A DNA stretch of 16,093 nt, taken from NCBI GenBank assembly GCA_947177845.1, contig CAMWVZ010000011.1:1-16093 (forward strand), given 5' to 3'. The notes below the pieces were generated by a model. It saw nothing but the letters and a program-made list of their open reading frames with translations, did not search any database and was not told the origin of the DNA. How positions within the stretch are numbered: position 1 is the stretch's first letter; each line of letters starts with the position of its first letter. This DNA comes from an uncultured Bacteroidales bacterium (GTDB lineage: Bacteria > Bacteroidota > Bacteroidia > Bacteroidales > P3). A program made the position numbers and the translations under genes. Of the stretch, positions 1-14,100 are shown one piece after another.

Positions 1-69
1 AAACCAACAGTTTGCTAAACTGTCGTAGGGGTTTCCCTACCGGGGGTTCGAATCCCCCTCTTTCCGCCA
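1..69 (+). tRNA. tRNA-Ser(GCU), 3' part; 5' end lies outside the window
   Basis: The window opens inside a serine tRNA. The anticodon stem is 7-11 paired with 19-23 (ACAGT/ACTGT), and the seven-base loop at 12-18 has GCT as its central triplet (14-16), so it reads AGC and AGU codons. A long class II variable arm follows: 25-30 GTAGGG pairs with 35-40 CCCTAC around a GTTT loop, as expected for tRNA-Ser. The T arm is 42-46 and 54-58 (GGGGG/CCCCC) around TTCGAAT. The acceptor 3' strand is 59-65, the discriminator base is G66, and the CCA end is encoded at 67-69. The D arm and the 5' acceptor strand are missing because of the window edge. Confidence 0.95.
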
Positions 70-88
70 AACGATAAAAAAAAGAACC

Positions 89-772
89 ATGGAACTGAAG
101 AAATCGCCAAAAGCCGACCTTGAAGGCATGAAGGGTATGTTCGGCTCTTTAGGCCTTGTGGTTGCCTTGGTGATTGTATTAGTGGCATTTGAGTGGAAAT
201 CCTACGATAAGACTCAAACCAAGAGCATGACGAGAGCCGCTATCGAAACCGAGGAAGAAGTCATTATCCAAACCGATCAGAGTCTTCCCCCTCCTCCTCC
301 CCCTCCTCCCGCACAGGTATCGCAGGAAATCGAGATTGTAGAGGATGATGTGGAGATTGAGAACGAAGTGGAAATCAACGCCGAATCCGATGAAAAGACC
401 GTGGTGGAAGACTATGTGGCTCCTCCCGTGGTAGAAGAGGAAACGGTGGCCGAAGAGGAAATTTTCCAGATTGTGGAAGAGATGCCCGGCCCTGTAGGCG
501 GTGACGAGGCTTTCTATCGCTATCTCGCCGAAAACATCCGCTACCCGGTTGTGGCTATGGAAAGCGGTATCAGCGGGCGTGTGTATGTTACCTTCGTGGT
601 GGAGAAAGACGGCAGCATCACCGATGTGAAGGTGTTGCGCGGTATCGGAGGCGGATGTGACGAAGAAGCCGTGCGTATCATAAAGGCCATGCCCAAATGG
701 AAGCCCGGTAAGCAGCGCGGTCGGCCCGTGCGGGTTCTCTACCGTGTTCCTATCAACTTTACGCTCAATTAA
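89..772 (+). CDS. tonB: energy transducer TonB family protein
   Basis: A 227-residue inner-membrane protein that would pass proton-motive-force energy from an ExbB/ExbD motor to outer-membrane TonB-dependent receptors. The N-terminus (MELKKSPKADLEG) is a recognisable Bacteroidota TonB signature. A single membrane anchor spans about residues 19-35. It is followed by a run of eight prolines (67-74) and an acidic Val/Glu-rich stretch (80-130) likely to cross the periplasm. The C-terminal TonB_C domain covers about 143-227, with the usual RYP near 151-153, the GxVxVxFVV strand (163-171) and a WKPG near 204-207. The start at 89 is the only one that gives the conserved N-terminus. The leader is A-rich with no clear Shine-Dalgarno. 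The gene begins 19 bp after the tRNA-Ser CCA end, so it may share the tRNA transcript, and it is followed by a hairpin terminator. Bacteroidota usually carry several TonB paralogues, so the partner receptors cannot be named. Confidence 0.93.
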   Translation: MELKKSPKADLEGMKGMFGSLGLVVALVIVLVAFEWKSYDKTQTKSMTRAAIETEEEVIIQTDQSLPPPPPPPPAQVSQEIEIVEDDVEIENEVEINAESDEKTVVEDYVAPPVVEEETVAEEEIFQIVEEMPGPVGGDEAFYRYLAENIRYPVVAMESGISGRVYVTFVVEKDGSITDVKVLRGIGGGCDEEAVRIIKAMPKWKPGKQRGRPVRVLYRVPINFTLN

Positions 773-778
773 TTCATC

Positions 779-810
779 GAGCCGCCTGCTTCGCAGGCGG
801 CTCGTATTTT
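779..810 (+). terminator. hairpin terminator after tonB
   Basis: A perfect inverted repeat pairs 779-789 (GAGCCGCCTGC) with 793-803 (GCAGGCGGCTC) around a TTC loop, starting 6 bp after the tonB stop. It is followed by GTATTTT. The GC-rich 11-bp stem plus short T tract fits intrinsic termination of the tonB transcript. The T tract is short, so leakage is likely. The next gene starts only 6 bp after it. Confidence 0.8.
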
Positions 811-816
811 ATAATT

Positions 817-1617
817 ATGACCATGCCCCGCTACGGAATCTGCAATCTCTCTCTGGCGCCTGTACGCGAAACCATTTCGCACGCCTCGGAAATGAAATCG
901 CAACTCTTGTTCGGCGATTTCTTCGAGATTTTGGACAAGTATCAGAATTGGCTCAAGATTGAGAATGATTTTGACGGCTATCAAGGCTGGGTGGACGAAA
1001 AGCAGGTGTTGTTCCTTTCGGAAGAGGAATTCGCCGCGCACAAAGCCGACAAGTCGCAGTTTTTCTCGAAAGGTTTTTCGTCGGTGGTGCAACGCCACAG
1101 CGACCATGCCGAGTTCCGTTTGGGAATGGGCTGCCGCCTGCCGTTCTATCAGGGCGGCGAATTGAAATTGGGCGGCCTCTCCTACTCCTATCTTTCCGAA
1201 CCCGTCTGTGTGGCGAGCGACCGCGAAACCCGTTGCCGGGAAATCATCGAACGGGCGGTTTCGCTCATCAACACACCTTATTTGTGGGGCGGAAAATCGT
1301 CGTGGGGAATGGATTGTTCGGGCTTGACGCAACTTCTATACCGCATGGCGGGCGTGCCTCTTCTGCGCGATGCGTCCCAACAGGCCATGCAGGGGCAGTT
1401 GGTGAATCTTCTGAGCGAGGCGCAGGCCGGCGACCTGCTGTTTTTCGACAACAGCAACGAACAGATTGTGCACGTGGGTATCTATAACGGAAACGGTCTG
1501 ATTCTGCATTGCAGCGGATTGGTGCGCATAGACCCCGTGGACCACGAGGGTATCTACCGTCAGGATCTCGGCTGCTATTCCCACCACCTGCGTCTGATAC
1601 GGCGCGTCTTGGAATAA
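817..1617 (+). CDS. NlpC/P60 (C40) family cell-wall peptidase with N-terminal SH3-like domain
   Basis: A 266-residue C40 cysteine peptidase, by family expected to cleave the gamma-D-glutamyl-diamino acid bond in peptidoglycan stem peptides. The N-terminal half (about 1-125) resembles the bacterial SH3-like module of Bacteroidota C40 enzymes (YGICNLS near 6-12, GYQGWVDEKQ 54-63). The catalytic NlpC/P60 domain covers about 138-262. Visible active-site elements are Cys167 in DCSG, His219 in VHVGIY and His231 in LHCSG, and the conserved RDASQQA is at 184-190. There is no signal peptide, lipobox or membrane segment, so the protein may be cytoplasmic and act in muropeptide recycling; that is inference. 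ATG codons at 817 and 823 are both plausible starts; homologues as I remember them begin close to the YGICNL motif, so 823 is an equal candidate. The start sits just after a terminator hairpin, and no promoter is evident. The stop lies 3 bp from the convergent ligA stop. Confidence 0.92.
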   Translation: MTMPRYGICNLSLAPVRETISHASEMKSQLLFGDFFEILDKYQNWLKIENDFDGYQGWVDEKQVLFLSEEEFAAHKADKSQFFSKGFSSVVQRHSDHAEFRLGMGCRLPFYQGGELKLGGLSYSYLSEPVCVASDRETRCREIIERAVSLINTPYLWGGKSSWGMDCSGLTQLLYRMAGVPLLRDASQQAMQGQLVNLLSEAQAGDLLFFDNSNEQIVHVGIYNGNGLILHCSGLVRIDPVDHEGIYRQDLGCYSHHLRLIRRVLE

Positions 1618-1620
1618 GTT

Positions 1621-7840
<6,220 letters not shown>

Positions 7841-7912
7841 ATTCTTCGCAATTTATTGGTTGGGGCGCTTGAACGCGGATGCCCACATTCATGCCCAAAC
7901 GTGCAAAACCAA

Positions 7913-7945
7913 CAAATTTACGAAAATTCCTAATGTGTATGCAAT
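7913..7945 (-). promoter_or_regulatory. Bacteroidota-type promoter for the valS operon
   Basis: On the minus strand, positions 7920-7913 read TAAATTTG, an exact match to the Bacteroidota -7 consensus TAnnTTTG. Positions 7945-7942 read ATTG, a 3/4 match to the -33 TTTG, and the spacer is 21 bp. This would place the transcription start near 7906 and give a leader of about 65 nt before the valS ATG at 7840. The consensus is established for the primary sigma factor of Bacteroides and relatives; the assignment here is by sequence match only. Confidence 0.65.
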
Positions 7946-7946
7946 T

Positions 7947-7977
7947 CTTGTTTATTTCCCGAAACTGAATAAATTTA
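7947..7977 (+). promoter_or_regulatory. Bacteroidota-type promoter for yqeY-ispG
   Basis: On the plus strand, CTTG at 7947-7950 (3/4 match to the -33 TTTG) is followed after 19 bp by TAAATTTA at 7970-7977, matching TAnnTTTG at all but the last base. It points toward yqeY, giving a leader of about 40-45 nt. Its -33 element lies one base from the -33 element of the oppositely directed valS promoter. The rest of the 186-bp divergent region (7841-8026) holds nothing else I recognise. Confidence 0.55.
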
Positions 7978-8026
7978 CACTCTGTAAGAACGCCCTTGAA
8001 AGGGCTTGTTCATAAAAAAGAATGCT

Positions 8027-8476
8027 ATGGACTTATTCGAAAAAATCGGAAACGACATCAAGGCGGCCATGCTGGCGCACGAAACGGTGAAATTGGCGGC
8101 TTTGCGGGGTGTGAAGAAAGAGTTTTTGGAGGCCAAGACCTCGAAGAACGCCAACGGGGAGCTGAGCGATGAAACGGCGGTGAAAATCCTGCAGAAAATG
8201 GTGAAGCAGCGCAAGGAATCGGCGGCGATTTTCACGGAGCAGAACCGGGAGGATTTAGCGAAGAACGAATTGGAAGAAGCTTCGTATATAGAGGCTTATC
8301 TTCCCAAGCAACTTTCGGAAGAGGAAATCGAAGAAACCGTGAAAGGCGTCATCGCGCAGGTGGGAGCCGCAGGCATGAAGGATATGGGAAAGGTGATGGG
8401 TTCGGCCACCAAACTGCTGGCGGGCAAGGCAGACGGCAAGGTGATTTCGGAAATCGTCAAGAAGTTGTTGTCCTAA
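8027..8476 (+). CDS. yqeY: GatB/YqeY domain-containing protein
   Basis: A 149-residue soluble, helical protein that consists essentially of the YqeY domain, related to the C-terminal tail domain of the GatB subunit of tRNA-dependent amidotransferase. The typical N-terminus MDLFEKIGNDIKAAM is followed by LAALRGVKKEF, the central KQRKESAAIF and the LEEASYIEAYLPKQLSEEE stretch. The C-terminal GMKDMGKVMG and DGKVISEIVKKLL resemble the tRNA-contacting tail domain of GatB. The molecular role of free-standing YqeY is not established. The ATG at 8027 was chosen over an in-frame TTG at 8006 because the family starts with MxLxExIxxDxKxAM and the codon is preceded by the A-rich stretch AAAAAAGAA. It is first in a two-gene operon, with ispG 12 bp downstream. 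Confidence 0.93.
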   Translation: MDLFEKIGNDIKAAMLAHETVKLAALRGVKKEFLEAKTSKNANGELSDETAVKILQKMVKQRKESAAIFTEQNREDLAKNELEEASYIEAYLPKQLSEEEIEETVKGVIAQVGAAGMKDMGKVMGSATKLLAGKADGKVISEIVKKLLS

Positions 8477-8488
8477 ACGGTTTCCTCC

Positions 8489-9802
8489 ATGCCTTCTTTC
8501 GTTTCGAATCCCGTGCAAGTGGGGAACTTGGTAATCGGGGGCGGTTGTCCCGTGGTGATACAGTCGATGACCAACACCCCTACCCTCGATACCGAAGCCA
8601 CCGTGGCGCAATGCAAACGGCTTTTCGACTGCGGCTGCCAAATGGTGCGCATCACCGCACCCGGTCTTCCCGAAGCCCGCAATCTGGAGAATATCAAGAA
8701 CGCCTTGCTGAAAAGCGGCTATAACAACCCGCTCGTGGCCGACATTCATTTTCTGCCCGAAGCGGCTCTGCTGGCCGCCGAAATCGTGGAGAAAGTGCGT
8801 ATCAATCCCGGCAACTACTGCGACAGGAAAAAGGGAAAGACCGAATTTTCGGAAGCCGAACAACGGGCCGAGCGTGAACGCATCGCCGAGCGCATCGCAC
8901 CGCTTTTGGGCGTTTGCAAGAAACACCGCACCGCGCTTCGCATCGGTGTCAATCAAGGCTCGCTTTCGGAACGCATGATTGCCCTATACGGCAATACCCC
9001 GCAGGCTTTGGTGGAAAGCGCCCTCGAATTCATCGGCATCTGCCGCGAACAAGACTTCGACCAAACCGTGGTTTCGCTCAAATCGAGCCGGGTGCAGACC
9101 ATGTATCGTTCGGTGAAGTTGCTGACGGAAAGAATGATGCAGACGGGGCTTGCCTGTCCGCTGCACTTGGGTGTCACCGAGGCGGGCGACGGCGAAGATG
9201 CCCGTTTGATTTCGGCTATCGGCATCGGAAGCCTTTTGAAAGAAGGTATCGGAGACACTATCCGTGTGTCGCTTACCGAAGCGCCCGAAAACGAAATCCC
9301 CGTGGCCCGCGATATTCTGCGGGCGGCGAAAGGAGAAGCCGTAACCGAGGCTTCCATACACGCGGCGGTGGCCTTGGGTTCCCTGCTGCTCGAAAATCCC
9401 AAAGCCGAAGTACGGGCCGACGAACCCACCCTTTCGCAGGAAGAAAACAAGAAACTCACCGACAACATCTATCAAGCCGCCGGTCTGCGGTTTCACAAAA
9501 CCCGCTTCATCGCCTGCCCCTCCTGCGGCCGCACCCAATACGACATTCAAAGCGCTTTGGCAAAGGTCAAGGCGCGTTTTCCGAATCACCCCAACCTCAC
9601 GATTGCCGTAATGGGCTGTATCGTGAACGGTCCGGGAGAAATGGCCGACGCCGACTTCGGATATATAGGCTGCGGGGGAGGAAAAGTAAATCTGTATAAG
9701 GCGGGCGAACTGGTCAAGAGCCAAGTGCCCGAAGAAAACGCCTTGCAGGAATTGGAGTCCTTAATCCTCCAATTCCACCACCCATGCGTCGGTGACGCCT
9801 GA
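8489..9802 (+). CDS. ispG: 4-hydroxy-3-methylbut-2-enyl diphosphate synthase (IspG/GcpE)
   Basis: A 437-residue iron-sulfur enzyme of the MEP isoprenoid pathway that reductively opens MEcPP to HMBPP. The TIM-barrel part (about 10-280) shows IQSMTNTPTLDTEATVAQ (24-41), VADIHF (83-88), RINPGNY (104-110), LRIGVNQGSL (150-159) and HLGVTEAGDGEDARL (226-240). The C-terminal iron-sulfur domain (about 335-428) has the cluster ligands Cys343, Cys346 and Cys377 plus Glu384 in NGPGE. Bacteroidota, plant and chlamydial IspG proteins usually reach about 600 residues because of a large inserted domain. Here only a roughly 45-residue linker (about 279-324) sits at that point, so this looks like a compacted form. 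All cluster ligands are kept, so it is probably active. It lies 12 bp after yqeY without an obvious Shine-Dalgarno. Its last 42 bp overlap the 3' end of tilS on the other strand. Confidence 0.96.
   Translation: MPSFVSNPVQVGNLVIGGGCPVVIQSMTNTPTLDTEATVAQCKRLFDCGCQMVRITAPGLPEARNLENIKNALLKSGYNNPLVADIHFLPEAALLAAEIVEKVRINPGNYCDRKKGKTEFSEAEQRAERERIAERIAPLLGVCKKHRTALRIGVNQGSLSERMIALYGNTPQALVESALEFIGICREQDFDQTVVSLKSSRVQTMYRSVKLLTERMMQTGLACPLHLGVTEAGDGEDARLISAIGIGSLLKEGIGDTIRVSLTEAPENEIPVARDILRAAKGEAVTEASIHAAVALGSLLLENPKAEVRADEPTLSQEENKKLTDNIYQAAGLRFHKTRFIACPSCGRTQYDIQSALAKVKARFPNHPNLTIAVMGCIVNGPGEMADADFGYIGCGGGKVNLYKAGELVKSQVPEENALQELESLILQFHHPCVGDA
9748..9776. repeat. inverted repeat at the ispG/tilS 3' overlap
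   Basis: GGAATTGGAG at 9748-9757 is perfectly complementary to CTCCAATTCC at 9767-9776, with a 9-base loop that contains the tilS stop codon. Being symmetrical it would fold in transcripts from both strands. Neither side is followed by a long T run, so classical intrinsic termination is not evident, though it may slow polymerase or shield 3' ends. It sits within coding sequence of ispG and across the tilS C-terminus. Confidence 0.6.
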
Positions 9803-11167
9803 GGCGGGAAAAACAAGCTTGTAGCGGTCGTCGATACGATAGCCCGCCACCCAGACAATATCGTTGCCCGAACATAGAAGCCATACCTTCTGACGGTCGG
9901 TCGTGCCTATCTTCTGTTCCTTGAAGAAATCGCTGAGTTTCTTGAAGCCCCGGGTTCCGAGAGGCTTGAATTTGTCGCCCGGCACCCAATGCCGCCACGT
10001 GAGCGGGAACTGCAATTTGTCCATATTGAGGAAAGCCTTGCGGGGCGAAGGGTCGATAGGGTCGATAACCAGCATTTCCCGTTTGCCCTCTTTGCAGACA
10101 GGCGTTTTTTCGGGCACCACGGAAGGCGAAACCATAGGTTCGTATTCGCCTTCAGCGGCATGTATGCAACGCCAACCCGCCGGCTCGCGTATCAGAATGG
10201 CCGAAGCGTCGCGGTTCACGAATTCCCTGCCCGAAGTGCCGCGCTTGTAATTGCGCAGAATCTGCCGGATTTGTTCGGAATTGAAGTTGCGCCGCATCAG
10301 GAAAATTTCGAAAAACAAGCGGAAACGGCTCGTTCCCAAATCGTCTTCCACCTCTGCGGATACAATCTCCTCGTTTTCCTCCTGTATCACACAATCTTCG
10401 TCGAGAGCATCGTACCAGTCTTCCAAAGCGGCATCTATGCCCCGGAGCATCTCCATGTCGCGCGAAAGATGTGCGCGGAAGCGGGGCGCGATTTTATCCA
10501 GCAGCGGAAAAAGTGTGTTGCGGAAGGCATTGCGCAGAAAAGTGGGGTCGGCATTGGTCTTATCGATACGATAATCTATGTGATAATCGTGTGCGTAGCG
10601 CAAAATGGCATCGCGGCCGGCAAAGAGCAAGGGACGGAGATAGACTGTCTTCAAGGCTTCGCGCGTGGTGGCGCCGCCGCCTCTGCTCATGGGCAGCATT
10701 CCCCGCAGGCCGCGCAACCCCGTGCCGCGTGCAATATTAATAAAGAAAGTTTCCGTATTATCATCGGCATGATGCGCCAAAAGACAGGCATTGAATTTTT
10801 CCTTGCGCGCCACCCGCGCGAAATAATCGTAGCGCAACTCGCGGGCCGCCATTTCTATGGAAATCTTCCTCCGCGCCGCATAAGCCTGTGTGTCGAAACT
10901 TTCCTCGAACAAAGGCCAGCCCAAAGCGGCCGCCCAATCGCGCACACATTCGGCATCCCGCTCGGAATCCTCGCCGCGCAATTTAAAATTGCAGTGAATC
11001 AAGGCCAATTCAAGGTCTTTCCCCTTTTCACTGTGTTCCTTATAACGGAACATCAGGTGAGAAAGCACCATGGAATCGGGCCCTCCGCTAAGGGCTATCA
11101 GCAATTTTTTCCGCCCCTCGAACAACCGCTCGCTTTCCACATAATCGCAAAATTGCCGATACAACAT
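9761..11167 (-). CDS. tilS: tRNA(Ile)-lysidine synthase TilS
   Basis: A 468-residue ATP-dependent enzyme that converts C34 of the CAU-anticodon tRNA-Ile to lysidine, switching its charging from Met to Ile and its reading to AUA. The N-terminal N-type ATP pyrophosphatase domain carries the PP-loop SGGPDS (27-32), the strand LALIHCNFKLRG (54-65), and the family motif AHHADDNTETFFINIARGTGLRGL (131-154). A TilS substrate-binding middle region and the C-terminal TilS_C domain follow, the latter with RHWVPGDKFKPLG and FKKLSDFFKEQKI near the end. The length falls within the 430-480 range common for full-length TilS. It starts 13 bp after the infB stop on the same strand, so it is probably co-transcribed in the rimP-nusA-infB operon. 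Its 3' end overlaps convergent ispG by 42 bp. Confidence 0.96.
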   Translation of the reverse strand: MLYRQFCDYVESERLFEGRKKLLIALSGGPDSMVLSHLMFRYKEHSEKGKDLELALIHCNFKLRGEDSERDAECVRDWAAALGWPLFEESFDTQAYAARRKISIEMAARELRYDYFARVARKEKFNACLLAHHADDNTETFFINIARGTGLRGLRGMLPMSRGGGATTREALKTVYLRPLLFAGRDAILRYAHDYHIDYRIDKTNADPTFLRNAFRNTLFPLLDKIAPRFRAHLSRDMEMLRGIDAALEDWYDALDEDCVIQEENEEIVSAEVEDDLGTSRFRLFFEIFLMRRNFNSEQIRQILRNYKRGTSGREFVNRDASAILIREPAGWRCIHAAEGEYEPMVSPSVVPEKTPVCKEGKREMLVIDPIDPSPRKAFLNMDKLQFPLTWRHWVPGDKFKPLGTRGFKKLSDFFKEQKIGTTDRQKVWLLCSGNDIVWVAGYRIDDRYKLVFPASGVTDAWVVELED

Positions 11168-11180
11168 ACCTTCTGTCTTT

Positions 11181-14100
11181 TTACAAAGTACGTTTCACTT
11201 CCACCTCTTCGTAACCTTCGATGATGTCGCCTACTTTGATATCGTTGAAATTCTTGATGTTCAAACCGCAATCCTGTCCCACCGCCACTTCCTTCACATC
11301 ATCCTTAAAGCGGCGCAACGAACCCAATTCGCCCGTATAGACCACAATACCGTCGCGGATGATGCGGATTTTGGAGTTGCGGGCAAGTTTGCCGTCCAAG
11401 ACCATACAGCCGGCCACACTGCCCACTTTGCTGATTTTGAACACCTCGCGGATTTCGAGGTTCGCCACGATCTTTTCCTGAATCTCGGGCGAAAGCATAC
11501 CTTCGATAGCGTCCTTGAGTTCTTCGATAGCCTTGTAGATAACCGAATAGAGGCGGATGTCGATTTGCTCGCTCTCGGCCATCTTGCGCGCGGCCACGGA
11601 GGGACGCACTTGGAAACCGATGATAATGGCCTCGGAAGCCGAAGCCAACAGAACGTCGCTTTCGGTAATCTGACCCACCGACTTGTGAATCACATTCACC
11701 TGAACTTCGTTCGTGGAAAGTTTGAGCAACGAATCGGAAAGGGCTTCCACCGAACCGTCCACATCGGCTTTCACAATCACATTCAACTCCTTGAAATCGC
11801 CGATAGCGATGCGGCGGCCGATTTCGTCGAGCGTGATGTGCTTCTGCGTGCGCAGACCCAATTCGCGTTGCAACTGCATACGCTTGTTGGCGATTTCCTT
11901 GGCCTCCTTTTCATCGGTCATCATATTGAACACATCGCCGGGCTGGGGTGCGCCGTTCAAACCGAGCAACAGCACGGGCTGCGAAGGCCCGGCCTCTTTC
12001 ACGGCCTGATTACGCTCGTTATACATAGCCTTGATACGTCCGTAGTTGTAGCCCGCAAGCACGAAATCACCCACCCTGATGCTACCGTCCTGCACCAAAA
12101 TCTTGGCCACATAACCCCGGCCCTTGTCGAGCGAGGATTCGATAATCGTACCCTTGCCCCGTTTCTGCGGGTGCGCCTTGAGTTCGAGCATTTCGGCTTC
12201 GAGCAACACTTTTTCGAGCAAGGCGTCCACGCCCAAACCCGTCTTGGCCGAAATATCCTGACTTTGGATCTTTCCACCCCAATCTTCCACCAAAAGATTC
12301 ATTTCGGCAAGTTCGCCCTTAATCTTTTCGGGGTCGGCGGCGGGTTTATCCACCTTATTGATAGCGAAAACAATAGGAACACCCGCGGCCTGTGCGTGGT
12401 TGATAGCCTCCACGGTCTGCGGCATGACGCGGTCGTCGGCGGCCACCACAATAATGGCGATGTCGGTCATCTTGGCACCACGGGCACGCATGGCGGTAAA
12501 GGCTTCGTGACCGGGGGTATCGAGGAAGGTAATCTTGCGTCCGTCTTCCAGCTGCACCTCGTAGGCACCGATATGCTGGGTGATACCGCCCGCTTCGCCC
12601 GCAATCACGTTGGTCTTGCGGATGTAGTCGAGCAAGGAGGTCTTACCGTGGTCCACGTGACCCATGACCGTAACGATAGGCGTGCGCGGTGTTTCCTCGC
12701 CCGCATCCTCATCGTCCTGACTTTCGAGTTCGTGAATTACATCGGCATCCACAAATTCCACCTTGAAACCGAAACCTTCGGCCAGAAGCGAGATGGGCTC
12801 CGCGCTCAGACGTTGGTTAATGGAAACGAAAAGACCCAACGACATACACGTGGAAATGATTTCCGTAACGGGCTTGTTCATCATCGTGGCCAATTCGCTC
12901 ACGGTAACGAACTCGGTGACGCGGAGAGTGCGCTTTTCTATGTTCTCCTTTTCGATTTCCTGCTCGATGCGTTCCTTTTCTTTCTGCTTGTCCTTTATCC
13001 ATTGGGCGCGGGTGGAGCGGGTCTTGTTGCCCGACGAATGCACGCGCGACATGGTTTCCTGCATCTTCTTCTTGATTTCCTCATCGCTCACCACCACAAC
13101 CTTGTTGGCCTGTCCTTTCTTGCCGTTGTTGCGCTTGGCGGGGCGTCCCACGTCGGAACGCGACGCGAGATTGGGTTTGGAAAGATTCTGCGCGGATTTG
13201 TTGTTGTCGATACGCTTGCGGGGCGGTTTCACACCACCGGCCGAAGCGCCGCTCTTGGTGGTGGCCACGGGGCGGTGTCCGTTGCGGTCGTTTCTGCCGC
13301 CCGTATTCATCACCTTGGAAAGATCCACCACGCCCACCACGGTGGGGCCGCTTATCTTCTGATATTCGGTCTTGATGAAATTGTCTTCTTCGGCGCGCGG
13401 TTTAACGGACGGACCGTCGGCCTTGTCGGCGGGCTTGGGAGTATCTTCTATCTTGTTGACTTTCGTAATGGTTCCCTCTTCGGCTTTCACGGCCTTGCCC
13501 GCCATGGCCTGACGGAAGGTTTCGGAATCCATGGTATCCAAAATCTTGGGGCCCGTTACCTCGGCGTGAAGACCGAACACCTTGCTCTTTTCCTTTTCGG
13601 CAGGCGCGGCTTCTTTCTTTTCGGCAGGCTTCTCCTCTACCGCGGGAGCGGGTTTTTCTTCCGCTTGCGGGGCGGCGGTTTCCGCCTCCGGTTTCGGCTT
13701 CTCGGCTTCGGCTTTCACTTTCTCGGGCTTCTCCTCCTTCTCAGCCTTTTCCACCTTCTCCGTTTTCCCTGCTTTCTCCGCCTTGGCGGGTTTCTCCGCT
13801 TTTCCGGGCTTCTCGGATTTCTCCGTCTTTTCTTCCTTCGCGGGCTTTTCCGCCTTTTCCTTGACAGGTTCTTCGGGCTTCTCGGGCTTTTCTTCCGCAA
13901 CGGGAACTTCCTTGGCGGGAGCCTCTTCCACGGCGGCAGCGGCCGCTTCGGGGGCGGCTTTCTGCTTGGTCTGCCGGGTCGTCTTGGTGCCCTTTATCGT
14001 GCCTCCGATTTCGGCGGTCTTGATGAAGAGTTCTTTGTTTTCGGTCGATTCGGCCGGTTCGTCCACTACGGCAACTTTCTCGGCGGGCTTCGCCTTTTCG

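Noticed and set aside
7841..7912. Possible T-box or other riboswitch in the valS leader
   Set aside because: The leader is only about 65 nt, with no specifier stem, no T-box sequence and no terminator/antiterminator pair visible; T-boxes are also not typical of this phylum.
8006..8026. TTG start for yqeY at 8006
   Set aside because: It would add seven residues ahead of the conserved family N-terminus; the ATG at 8027 is better placed after an A-rich leader.
8255..9724. Minus-strand open frames across yqeY and ispG (233, 171 and 246 codons)
   Set aside because: They overlap genes with clear family motifs and have no recognisable motifs of their own.
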